Shown one piece after another: positions 23,644 to 30,965 of a DNA stretch of 64,000 bases (positions are counted from its first letter, which is position 1; every line of letters starts with the position of its first letter). The DNA comes from Sporosarcina sp. FSL K6-2383. Lineage in GTDB: Bacteria > Bacillota > Bacilli > Bacillales_A > Planococcaceae. A program made the translations under genes and the position numbers. Below the pieces are notes generated by a model. That model worked only from the letters and a program-made list of their open reading frames with translations. It ran no database searches and was not told the origin of the DNA. The DNA is taken from NCBI RefSeq assembly GCF_038618305.1, contig NZ_CP152017.1:659501-723500 (forward strand). Reading direction: 5' to 3'.

Positions 23644-24369
23644 TTAAAAAGAACTTAAACTCTCAACCAAAAGAAAAATCCCTGTGCAAATCAAAAGAAC
23701 ATATGTAAATACTCTGAAAACCTGTTGGTTCAACCATTTGAAAATAATTTGCCCTATAAACAAACCAAGAAATACAATTGGAATGGCATAAAGACTGGAC
23801 TGCCAGATGATTTTGTTGGTCCCGGTAAAGATGATTTGGGTTAGTAGACTGATGAAATAAATAAAGAGATAAAAAGCTAATGTAGTTGCACGTAACTTCC
23901 CTTTTTCAGTATCCGTCCCTGTGAAATAAAGTAATAACGGAGGACCTGGCATACCGATACTTGTTGTTAAAACTCCTGAAATCCCTCCAACTATGAAATC
24001 TCTAACTGGCGTTGACTTAACCTTCACATTCCCTATTAAAAGCAGAGTCAATAGTAAAAGAACTATGCCGATGCCTAACTTTAAAGCATTTATATTCATA
24101 GATATAAAGATGAAAATTCCTAATGGTACACCAATCATACTGCCTATAATAAATCTTTTTAATAACACAAAGTCAATGTCGTTTCGAATTTTTAAAATTA
24201 GTGATAGAGAGATGAGTAACGATAAAATAATATTTATTTGTATAGCTTCCTGTGGTAGGAATAACATAAGTAAAAATGGCGTTGCCATGATAGAAAAACC
24301 AAAGCCTGTACTTGATTGTAGTATAGAAGCTACTAATATAATACATATGAATACGAATCCAGTCTCCAA
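23644..24369 (-). CDS. TauE/SafE family anion exporter
   Basis: About 241 residues with seven or eight transmembrane helices. The two TauE/SafE half-repeats are visible: LQSSTGFGFSIMATPFLLM (G-x-G-x-G with a following P) and GISGVLTTSIGMPGPPLLLYF. Family members export sulfite, sulfoacetate or other organic anions. TTG at 24369 is preferred because GAGAGGTG lies 4-5 bases upstream; an in-frame GTG at 24396 precedes that site. It is divergent from a TetR gene. The family repeats are unlike the second TauE protein at 38014, so the two are not a recent duplication. Confidence 0.8.
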   Translation of the reverse strand: METGFVFICIILVASILQSSTGFGFSIMATPFLLMLFLPQEAIQINIILSLLISLSLILKIRNDIDFVLLKRFIIGSMIGVPLGIFIFISMNINALKLGIGIVLLLLTLLLIGNVKVKSTPVRDFIVGGISGVLTTSIGMPGPPLLLYFTGTDTEKGKLRATTLAFYLFIYFISLLTQIIFTGTNKIIWQSSLYAIPIVFLGLFIGQIIFKWLNQQVFRVFTYVLLICTGIFLLVESLSSF

Positions 24370-24496
24370 AATGCACCTCTCATTTAACAAATTCACTTAC
24401 TAGTATTTTATCATATTTATCAGAACTGATGATAGTTGCTCGTTTTACCCCCTTTATGATGTCTTATCAACTAGCACTTGAAATAAAAAATTACTC

Positions 24497-24552
24497 TTTA
24501 CAAACAGTAAAACAGTTATATAATGATAGATATATATAACATATGTTATATA
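24497..24552 (+). promoter_or_regulatory. TetR promoter with 20-bp perfect palindromic operator
   Basis: TTTACA (24497-24502) and TATAAT (24519-24524), 16-base spacer. Eight bases after the -10 starts the perfect palindrome TATATAACATATGTTATATA (24533-24552), covering the expected start of transcription. It is probably the site where the following TetR protein represses its own operon. Confidence 0.65.
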
Positions 24553-24586
24553 ATAAAAGATTTTATCTACTAAAGTGAGGATGTTT

Positions 24587-25168
24587 ATGGCACCTAAAAC
24601 AAAGTTTACGAGAGAAACTATCATTAATGCGGCTTTTGATATTGCAAAAATTGAGGGGATCAATCAAATAACAGTTAGAAAAGTTGCGGACAAAATGGGT
24701 AGCTCGATTGCTCCGATTTATGTCAATTTTACAGAAATCGAGGAATTGAAGACGTCGGTTATCCAGAAAATCCATATGATTTCCCAACAGATGCTCATGA
24801 CGAAATATACAGAAGATCCGTTCCTCAATATAGGTATTGCTAGTTTGAAATTTTCGAGAGAGTATCCTGTTCTTTTTAAAGACCTTATCATGAATAATAC
24901 GATGTATATGAAAGATGTTCAGCCACCCGCAGATACGATTCTTCAGCAGATGAAACAAGCGCCTACACTCAATGGTTTCACTGATCAGGAAATGGGCGGT
25001 ATTTTATTTAAGATGAAAGTTTTTCAAATGGGGTTGTCTGTGATGGATGTCAATGGCCTGCTTCCAACAGCTTTGGATGAACAGCAGTTAATTGAGTTAC
25101 TAGAAAGTACGGGAAATGATCTAATACTTGCAGCACAGTCACGTCGTAATATGGAAGAACAAAAATAA
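24587..25168 (+). CDS. TetR/AcrR family regulator
   Basis: 193 residues. HTH at residues 5-50: FTRETIINAAFDIAKIEGIN, then ITVRKVADKMGSSIAPIYVNFTEIEEL. The ligand domain has FKDLIMNNTMYMKDVQPP and a TetR_C-like C-terminus. ATG at 24587 is preferred for GTGAGGATG upstream; ATG/ATA codons at 24575 overlap that site. It is followed 19 bases later by a serine hydrolase gene that likely forms the rest of the operon, and preceded by the palindrome at 24533-24552. Confidence 0.85.
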   Translation: MAPKTKFTRETIINAAFDIAKIEGINQITVRKVADKMGSSIAPIYVNFTEIEELKTSVIQKIHMISQQMLMTKYTEDPFLNIGIASLKFSREYPVLFKDLIMNNTMYMKDVQPPADTILQQMKQAPTLNGFTDQEMGGILFKMKVFQMGLSVMDVNGLLPTALDEQQLIELLESTGNDLILAAQSRRNMEEQK

Positions 25169-25187
25169 ATAATGGAGTGGTGTGCGA

Positions 25188-26279
25188 ATGGTTAACGAAA
25201 GAGTGGAGACATTAATTCATCAACTCTTTAATAAAGTTGTGGAAAAAAATCCCCATATATACAATGCTTATTTGTTAGTCCATTCTGAAAAACACGGCAT
25301 CCATGTGCATACTGCAAAAGGTTCGACAGGCGATATGCCTGCCCATGCCCAGCAACCTTATTTTATTGCGAGTATTGGTAAGTTGTTCACCTCCGTCCTG
25401 ATTGGACTATTGGTTGAAAAGGAGAGGCTCACATATGAGGATACAATCACCGCATATGTGGATCCTGATGTATTGCGTGATCTTCATGTTTATAAAGGAA
25501 GGGACTATACGAACGATATTAAAATCAAACATTTATTAAACCACACATCAGGCTTAAATTGTTTTTTTGAGGATAAGCCAAAACAAGGTAAATCTATGAT
25601 TGATTTGTTGTTTGAGCAACCTTCTCGTTACTGGGAGCCGAAGGAGGTTATTGAATGGTCCAAAGAGCATTTGACAGCACACTTCCCTCCTGGGAAAGGG
25701 TTTCATTACTCGGATACGGGTTATAATATATTAGGACTGATTATCGAAAAATTGACTGGAATGCCTTTAGCCGAGGCACTGCGCTTCTATATTTTTGAAC
25801 CCCTTGGTATGAATCACTCGTACCTTTTCCGTGATTCGTTATCATCGGTAGGTGGTGAATATCCAATGGCGCATCTCTATGGGGGGACAGTTAATGTCAC
25901 AGATTACCGCAGTTTAAGTGTTAATTATGCGGGAGGTGGCATTATTTCAACATCAGAAGATTTACTTATTTTTATGAAGGCGTTGGTCAATTATGAAATT
26001 TTAAGTGAAGAAACGATTTTGACTATGAAAAATGATAAGGCGAAGTTTTTTATCGGAATTGATTACGGTTATGGATTAATGCATTTCAAAACGGTTCCTC
26101 TCATGATGCCTAAAAGATATAATGCATGGGGAAATGCGGGTTCAACGGGAACATTTATGTTTTACCACCCCGTGCTAAATACGTACTTCATCGGAAGTTT
26201 GAATCAGTTTCGTTACAATCGAAAAGCCTTTCGATTACTGTTTAAGCTTATTGATATTATGTCCAAAAAAATCCACTGA
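25188..26279 (+). CDS. Serine hydrolase (beta-lactamase/PBP4 family)
   Basis: 363 residues. Beta-lactamase-fold serine hydrolase (class C/ClbP-like, PF00144). SxxK nucleophile motif IASIGKLFTS near residue 65; YxN-type motif in HYSDTGYNILG; typical HTSGL (LLNHTSGLNCFF) and a C-terminal GNAGSTGTFMFYHP in place of the HTG/KTG motif. No signal peptide, so it is cytoplasmic, unlike true beta-lactamases or penicillin-binding proteins; similar proteins act as esterases or D-amino peptidases. SD GGAGTGG 8 bases before ATG. Probably in one operon with the TetR gene. Confidence 0.8.
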   Translation: MVNERVETLIHQLFNKVVEKNPHIYNAYLLVHSEKHGIHVHTAKGSTGDMPAHAQQPYFIASIGKLFTSVLIGLLVEKERLTYEDTITAYVDPDVLRDLHVYKGRDYTNDIKIKHLLNHTSGLNCFFEDKPKQGKSMIDLLFEQPSRYWEPKEVIEWSKEHLTAHFPPGKGFHYSDTGYNILGLIIEKLTGMPLAEALRFYIFEPLGMNHSYLFRDSLSSVGGEYPMAHLYGGTVNVTDYRSLSVNYAGGGIISTSEDLLIFMKALVNYEILSEETILTMKNDKAKFFIGIDYGYGLMHFKTVPLMMPKRYNAWGNAGSTGTFMFYHPVLNTYFIGSLNQFRYNRKAFRLLFKLIDIMSKKIH

Positions 26280-26375
26280 TTATCTTCAGCGCCTTTTCTA
26301 CTAAATAAGTTAAACCTCGGAATAATTGTGCAAATCGCTTGTAGTCCTTACACGCGATTTTTTATTTCACTTTAA

Positions 26376-26399
26376 ATAAATCTTGAATTCGAGATTTAT
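26376..26399. promoter_or_regulatory. MhqR-box-like palindrome
   Basis: A 24-bp palindrome with one mismatched pair, core ATCTTGAATTCGAGAT. It closely matches the B. subtilis MhqR operator (ATCTCGAATTCGAGAT core). It lies 67 bases upstream of the mhqR-type gene, supporting autoregulation and MhqR identity. Confidence 0.75.
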
Positions 26400-26412
26400 G
26401 ACTTGCATCATC

Positions 26413-26434
26413 ATCACTTGCGTGGTAAAGTGAT
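26413..26434. promoter_or_regulatory. Second inverted repeat upstream of mhqR
   Basis: ATCACTT-N8-AAGTGAT, directly between the MhqR box and the ribosome site. CCATCACTTGACT also occurs before the next gene (about 26920). It could be a second operator; weaker than the MhqR box. Confidence 0.35.
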
Positions 26435-26465
26435 AGTAAGGTTAGCAACAAGGAGGCGAAACAAA

Positions 26466-26909
26466 ATGCAGAATCATACGATTGGCTCGCTCATTTGGTT
26501 ACGCTTAATGCGTTTTACCAACCAAAGTAACCAGTTGTCAAACGACTTTTTAAAACGTTTTGATTTAACAACGGCTCAATTTGATGTACTTGTACAAATT
26601 CAAACATACCAGCCCCTTACACAAAGTGAATTAGCTGACAAAGTGATCGTGACGCAAGGTGGAATATCCCGCATGCTTGCTCGACTTGAAAAAGAAGGCT
26701 ATATTGTCCGTAAGCAGGATTGGAAAACAAAAATGATTAGTCTCACGAATAAAGCTGAAATCATCTTAGAAGAGGCCATGCCAGCTCAACTCGGATTTCA
26801 AACATCATTTTTTGAAGAGGTATTAACAAGGGAAGAAGAGAAAACACTATACAAACTTATGACACGTATCCATAAACATAGTCTGAAAAAAGAATTGCCG
26901 CCAGAGTGA
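26466..26909 (+). CDS. mhqR: MarR-family regulator, MhqR type
   Basis: 147 residues, MarR winged helix. DNA-binding part [20 protein letters not shown], the following [20 protein letters not shown] and wing [19 protein letters not shown] at 26466 has AAGGAGGCG 7 bases upstream; earlier codons overlap the operator. In B. subtilis MhqR represses genes for quinone and electrophile detoxification (mhqNOP, mhqED, azoR2), binding a palindrome nearly identical to the one at 26376-26399. The next gene is an MhqO-like dioxygenase, matching the family context. MhqR lacks a simple thiol switch; no conserved Cys is seen here either. Confidence 0.82.
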   Translation: MQNHTIGSLIWLRLMRFTNQSNQLSNDFLKRFDLTTAQFDVLVQIQTYQPLTQSELADKVIVTQGGISRMLARLEKEGYIVRKQDWKTKMISLTNKAEIILEEAMPAQLGFQTSFFEEVLTREEEKTLYKLMTRIHKHSLKKELPPE

Positions 26910-26961
26910 TTTTTTTCACCATCACTTGACTAATCAATTAAAAAACCAAGGAGGAATTATC

Positions 26962-27903
26962 ATGTACAAAATACCAGGACACCACCACATTTCAATGATC
27001 ACAAAAGATGCAGGGACGAATAACCATTTTTATCGAGAAGTATTAGGCTTGCGCCGTGTGAAAAAAACGGTGAACCAGGATAGTCCATCGATGTACCACT
27101 TATTTTATGGAGATTTAACAGGAAGCCCGGGAACAGAGTTATCCTTTTTTGAAATGACGAATGCAGGAAGAACGGTTCGTGGTACGAATGCCATTACTCA
27201 AATCGGCTTACTTGTACCATCACTCGAAAGTTTAACGTATTGGAAACAGCGCTTTGAACAATTAGATGTCATGCATGGAGAAATTACAACGTATGCAGGT
27301 CGGGCAGCATTGCCATTTGAGGATTCGGAAGGCTTACGCCTGATTTTATTGAACAATAATGGTGAGGATATTCCAGAATTTTGGTCGGCTTGGGGCGGTT
27401 CGAGCGTCGAGCAAGAGCATCGTATTTTAGGGATGGGTTCGACGGAAATCACTGTGCGTAATTTGGAACGAACAGCTAAAACGTTGCGAGATCTATTTGG
27501 TTATGCAGAAGTGACCTATTCTGAAGAGGAAGCGATCTATCAATCTGTTGAAGGGCAAGCATTTGGTGAAATTGTCTTGAAGCAACTAGAGGGACCGAGT
27601 GAAAAACCGGGACGAGGCAGCATTCATCATTTAGCGATTCGTGTGAAAAACGAGGCAGAATTGCGTTATTGGGATGGCGTTGTGAAGGAACGGGGCTTTG
27701 ATTCATCAGGGGTGATTGACCGCTTTTATTTCCAAAGCTTATACTTCCGCGATGCGAATGGCATTCTATTTGAAATTGCGACGGATGGACCTGGTTTTAC
27801 AAAGGATTCCACTATTGAGGAGCTAGGGACAAAGTTAGATTTACCGCCGTTTTTAGAAGGTAGACGTGCAGAAATTGAAGCGAAGTTGCAGCCGATTGAT
27901 TAA
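26962..27903 (+). CDS. Ring-cleaving extradiol dioxygenase, MhqO/MhqA-like (VOC fold)
   Basis: 313 residues, two tandem glyoxalase/VOC modules. The N-terminus GHHHISMITKDAGTNNHFYR, then VLGLRRVKKTVNQDSPSMYHLFYGD and GSPGTELSFF is the signature of MhqO/MhqE-type hydroquinone dioxygenases. Metal ligands fit His8-His9 in GHHHIS, a second-domain His in SIHHLAIRVK, and Glu in ILFEIATDGPGF. It cleaves hydroquinone rings using Fe(II), detoxifying quinone-like electrophiles. ATG at 26962 with AAGGAGG 6 bases upstream. Co-directional with mhqR, 52 bases apart. Confidence 0.87.
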   Translation: MYKIPGHHHISMITKDAGTNNHFYREVLGLRRVKKTVNQDSPSMYHLFYGDLTGSPGTELSFFEMTNAGRTVRGTNAITQIGLLVPSLESLTYWKQRFEQLDVMHGEITTYAGRAALPFEDSEGLRLILLNNNGEDIPEFWSAWGGSSVEQEHRILGMGSTEITVRNLERTAKTLRDLFGYAEVTYSEEEAIYQSVEGQAFGEIVLKQLEGPSEKPGRGSIHHLAIRVKNEAELRYWDGVVKERGFDSSGVIDRFYFQSLYFRDANGILFEIATDGPGFTKDSTIEELGTKLDLPPFLEGRRAEIEAKLQPID

Positions 27904-27923
27904 ATGAAATGCAGTGAGCGGCG

Positions 27924-28060
27924 TTATGACCGCCATCGGTGTGGTTATGCTCGGCATGGGATAGTTTATGACCGCCATGGACCTGGTTATTACCGGCATG
28001 AGAAAGTTTATGACCGCCATGGACCTAGTTATCACCGGCATAAGTTAGTTTATCACCACC
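27924..28060 (-). repeat. 21-bp-period tandem array, 7 units
   Basis: Seven copies of TTATGACCGCC (or close variants such as TTATTACCGGC, TTATCACCACC) start at 27924, 27945, 27966, 27987, 28008, 28029 and 28050, exactly 21 bases apart. Ten-base spacers alternate between ATGGACCTGG-like and ATGAGAAAGT-like forms, so a 42-bp higher-order unit is visible. The same core in reverse complement (GGCGGTCATAA) forms the array at 52445-52539. Confidence 0.9.
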
Positions 28061-28145
28061 ATGGCTGAAATTCATACATCAAATATATTGTGTTGAGAAA
28101 TTAACTAGAAGTCGACATCTTTGGTAGAAAAGGGAGCGAGTAATA

Positions 28146-29204
28146 ATGGAGAAATACCGTATTGAACCATCAAAAGGAATGGAATTTGGATTATATTCGA
28201 TTGGGGATCACTTACTAAACCCTTTCACAGGTAGTAAGATTAGTGCTGAGCAACGTATTCAGGAATTAATCGAGGCGAGTAAGCTGGCAGACGAAGCTGG
28301 ATTGGATGTTTTTGCAGTCGGTGAAAGTCATCAAACGCATTTTACAACGCAAGCACATACAGTCATCTTAGGTGCGATTGCACAGGCGACCAAAAATATT
28401 AAAATTGCGAGTTCTGCTACTGTGTTAAGCGTAAATGATCCTGTGCGTGTCTATGAAGATTTTGCGACACTGGATTTAATTTCAAAGGGGCGGGCTGAAA
28501 TTGTTGCGGGACGTGGTTCACGAATCGGGGCTTATAGTTTACTTGGCTATGATGTCCATGATTATGAGGAGTTATTTGAAGAAAAACTAGAGCTACTGAT
28601 GAAAATCAATGATGAGGAAACGGTGACGTGGCAAGGACAATTCCGTGCGCCATTGGACAAAGCGACGATTTTACCACAACCCCAAAACGGTCATTTACCA
28701 ATTTGGCGTGCAGTCGGTGGACCACCAGCCAGTGCCATCAAGGCGGGGTATGCAGGGATTCCAATGATGCTGACAACATTGGGAGGACCAGCAGTTAATT
28801 TTAAAGTGGCAGTGGATGCTTACCGCGAGGCGGCGCAGCGCAGTGGTTTTGATCGGGCTACTTTACCAATCGCGACAACGAGCTTATTCTACACGGCAGA
28901 AAATTCCCAGGATGCATTGCGTGAATCATACCCGCATCTTGATACAGGTATGATGGCGTTAAGAGGCGGCGGCTATCCGAAGCAACAGTTTGCACAATCG
29001 ACAGACGTGCGCGATGCGTTAATGATCGGTAGCCCACAGCAAATTATTGAGAAAATGCTGTACCAGTATGAGTTATATGGCCAACAACGCTTCATGGCAC
29101 AAATCGACTTTGGTGGTGTACCGTTTGATAAAATCATGAAAAATATTGAGTTAATTGCGACAGAAATAATGCCGGCTGTTAAGAAATATACAATGGAGAA
29201 GTAA
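28146..29204 (+). CDS. LLM class flavin-dependent oxidoreductase
   Basis: 352 residues, luciferase-like TIM barrel. FGLYSIGDHLLNPFTG, AGLDVFAVGESHQTHFTTQA, IKIASSATVLSVNDPVRVYEDFATLDLISKGRAEIVAGRGSR and PIWRAVGGPPASAIKA trace the FMN pocket. It belongs to a different subgroup from the enzyme at 15666. It is followed 12 bases later by an FMN reductase gene, giving the classic two-component monooxygenase arrangement in which the reductase supplies FMNH2. SD AAGGGAGCGAG before ATG. Substrate unknown; the MhqR context hints at an aromatic or quinone-like compound. Confidence 0.88.
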   Translation: MEKYRIEPSKGMEFGLYSIGDHLLNPFTGSKISAEQRIQELIEASKLADEAGLDVFAVGESHQTHFTTQAHTVILGAIAQATKNIKIASSATVLSVNDPVRVYEDFATLDLISKGRAEIVAGRGSRIGAYSLLGYDVHDYEELFEEKLELLMKINDEETVTWQGQFRAPLDKATILPQPQNGHLPIWRAVGGPPASAIKAGYAGIPMMLTTLGGPAVNFKVAVDAYREAAQRSGFDRATLPIATTSLFYTAENSQDALRESYPHLDTGMMALRGGGYPKQQFAQSTDVRDALMIGSPQQIIEKMLYQYELYGQQRFMAQIDFGGVPFDKIMKNIELIATEIMPAVKKYTMEK

Positions 29205-29216
29205 GGGGGAGCTATT

Positions 29217-29783
29217 GTGAAAATTGTACTCTTATCGGGCTCTAAAGTAGGGTCTAAAACAAGGACAGCAATGGATTATACGCTCAAAATAGTGCAAGAA
29301 AAATACCCGGATGCGGAGAGTACTTTGCTGGACCTAGCTGACTTTGACGTAGTCTTTAGTGATGGGCGCAATTATATGGACTATGAGGGCGATACCAAAT
29401 ATGTGACGGAAACATTGATGGCAGCAGATGCTATCATCATCGGCACGCCGACATTCCAAGCATCTATTCCAGCTACACTGAAAAATATCTTCGATTTATT
29501 GCCAGTCAATGCGTTCCGTGACAAAGTCGTGAGTATGCTTGTCACGGCAGGTAGTCCGAAGCATTATTTGATGGTGGAGCAGCAATTGAAGCCAATTTTA
29601 GCATATATGAAGGCGCATATTGTCCCGACATATGTATTTATAGAAGAAAAGGACTTCAACCGTAAAGAAATCGTCAATGACGACGTGCATTTCCGTATGG
29701 AGCGTTTAGTGGAGGATACTGTGATGCTGGTCGAGGCTTATGTGGGGATTCGGGAAAAGAAGGATGCGGAATACGGGTTTTGA
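29217..29783 (+). CDS. NAD(P)H-dependent FMN reductase
   Basis: 188 residues, flavodoxin-like fold. The phosphate-binding loop is IVLLSGSKVGSKTRTAMDY and the flavin-ring loop IIIGTPTFQASIPATLKNIFDLLP, as in SsuE/MsuE-type reductases. It is the likely electron supplier for the upstream LLM oxidoreductase. GTG start at 29217 with AAGGGGGAG upstream. A terminator follows immediately. Confidence 0.87.
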   Translation: MKIVLLSGSKVGSKTRTAMDYTLKIVQEKYPDAESTLLDLADFDVVFSDGRNYMDYEGDTKYVTETLMAADAIIIGTPTFQASIPATLKNIFDLLPVNAFRDKVVSMLVTAGSPKHYLMVEQQLKPILAYMKAHIVPTYVFIEEKDFNRKEIVNDDVHFRMERLVEDTVMLVEAYVGIREKKDAEYGF

Positions 29784-29784
29784 G

Positions 29785-29828
29785 TAAAGGTTCTAAGACA
29801 GTGTTGTGCTGTTTTAGAACTTTTTTTA
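29785..29828 (+). terminator. Rho-independent terminator
   Basis: AAGGTTCTAAgACAG pairs with CTGTtTTAGAACTTT, followed by TTTTATTG. Confidence 0.85.
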
Positions 29829-29860
29829 TTGAAGGAGAACGGGCGCTCAAGCAATTGCGA

Positions 29861-29890
29861 AAGTCAGTGAACGCTGATTTTCTAGACAGC
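29861..29890. repeat. Dispersed 30-bp repeat, copy 2
   Basis: AAGTCAGTGAACGCTGATTT followed by TCTAGACAGC; 27 of 30 bases match 21343-21372. Here the flanking stem arms have decayed. Confidence 0.6.
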
Positions 29891-29932
29891 TTTTTGGATA
29901 GAATGACCATCCCTATAAGCACGATCTCCGAG

Positions 29933-29958
29933 TTATTTCATCACGCGTGATAAAATAA
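29933..29958. promoter_or_regulatory. 26-bp near-perfect palindrome upstream of osmoprotectant ABC genes
   Basis: The core ATCACGCGTGAT (29940-29951) is perfect and is flanked by TTATTT/AAATAA arms with one mismatched pair. It lies 60 bases before the ATPase start. Osmoprotectant uptake operons of Bacillus are often controlled by GbsR-type dimers (e.g. OpcR), so it is a candidate operator; no regulator gene is adjacent. Confidence 0.5.
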
Positions 29959-30017
29959 AAAGAAATAATTAGCGGAGATGAGCAAGTGAACATCTATCTT
30001 AACGGGGAGGGAATGAA

Positions 30018-30965
30018 ATGATCCAGTTCGAAAATGTTTCCAAGCAATATGATAACGGTCAAATCGCAGTGAAATCGCTAAATTTGGCAATTGAAAAAGG
30101 GGAATTCTTTGTGATTATTGGGCCAAGCGGTTGTGGGAAAACGACCTTGCTTAAAATGATCAATCGGCTCATCCATTTAACAGATGGAACGATAAGAATT
30201 GAAGGCAAAAGAATAAGTGATTATAACTTGCATGAGTTACGCTGGAATATAGGCTATGTACTACAACAAATTGCTCTTTTTCCACATATGACAATCGAGG
30301 AGAACATTGCTATCGTTCCCGAACTGAAAAAGTGGAAGCCTGAGAAAATTCAACACCGTGTCCAAGAATTATTGGATATGGTTGGATTGGATCCCGCTAA
30401 TTATCGTCATAGAAAACCGAAAGAGCTTTCTGGTGGGGAGCAACAAAGGGTTGGTGTGATTCGTGCGCTAGCGGCAGATCCGGAGGTTATTTTGATGGAT
30501 GAGCCATTCAGTGCCCTGGATCCCATTAGCCGAGCAAAATTACAGGATGATTTACTGAAGCTACAACGAACGATTCGTAAAACGATTGTCTTTGTATCTC
30601 ATGATATGCAAGAGGCTTTGAAGTTAGGGGACCGAATTTGTGTGATGAAGGATGGAGAAATTGTGCAACTTGGCACACCTCAGGAAATTATCCAACATCC
30701 TGCAAATGATTTTGTCCGTGAATTTATGGGATTAACGAAGGAATTCGAAATTCAGCGCGTGATTCAGCCTTCTTTAATGGAGGAAAGCAATCTTCAGCAC
30801 AGCGTGTCTAGTCAGGACTCATTACAAATTATTTTAAGTAAGTTGGCTCAGCATGATTGTTTAACTGTCGTTGATGAAGGTGAGGTAGTAGGAATGATTA
30901 CGCGGGAATCAGTCATTCAGTTTTTAGCAGATGATTCTGTGACAAGAGGTGATCGTCATGACTAA
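30018..30965 (+). CDS. Osmoprotectant ABC transporter ATPase (OpuBA/OpuCA-like)
   Basis: 315 residues. Walker A GPSGCGKTT, Q-loop region VLQQIALFPHMTIEENI, signature LSGGEQQRVGVIRAL, Walker B VILMDEPFSALDP and H-loop VSHDMQEA are all intact. The C-terminus carries one CBS-like motif (HDCLTVVDEGEVVGMITRES), whereas OpuCA has two, so osmotic sensing may be reduced. It energises uptake of glycine betaine, choline or carnitine. SD GGGGAGGGAATG. Its 3' end overlaps the permease start by 8 bases, implying coupling. Confidence 0.88.
   Translation: MIQFENVSKQYDNGQIAVKSLNLAIEKGEFFVIIGPSGCGKTTLLKMINRLIHLTDGTIRIEGKRISDYNLHELRWNIGYVLQQIALFPHMTIEENIAIVPELKKWKPEKIQHRVQELLDMVGLDPANYRHRKPKELSGGEQQRVGVIRALAADPEVILMDEPFSALDPISRAKLQDDLLKLQRTIRKTIVFVSHDMQEALKLGDRICVMKDGEIVQLGTPQEIIQHPANDFVREFMGLTKEFEIQRVIQPSLMEESNLQHSVSSQDSLQIILSKLAQHDCLTVVDEGEVVGMITRESVIQFLADDSVTRGDRHD

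Noticed and set aside
25188..26279. Antibiotic-resistance beta-lactamase
   Set aside because: It has the fold and SxxK motif but no signal peptide, and the third motif is not KTG; a general serine hydrolase is safer.
27853..28041. - strand frame across the 21-bp array encoding heptapeptide repeats (MAVINxx/MPVITxx)
   Set aside because: The repeats follow simply because 21 is a multiple of three; there is no ribosome site, the frame runs into the end of the upstream gene on the opposite strand, and conservation follows the DNA core, not codons.
27924..28060. CRISPR array
   Set aside because: Unit 21 bp with an 11-bp core and 10-bp spacers is far too short, spacers are partly repeated, and no cas gene is nearby.
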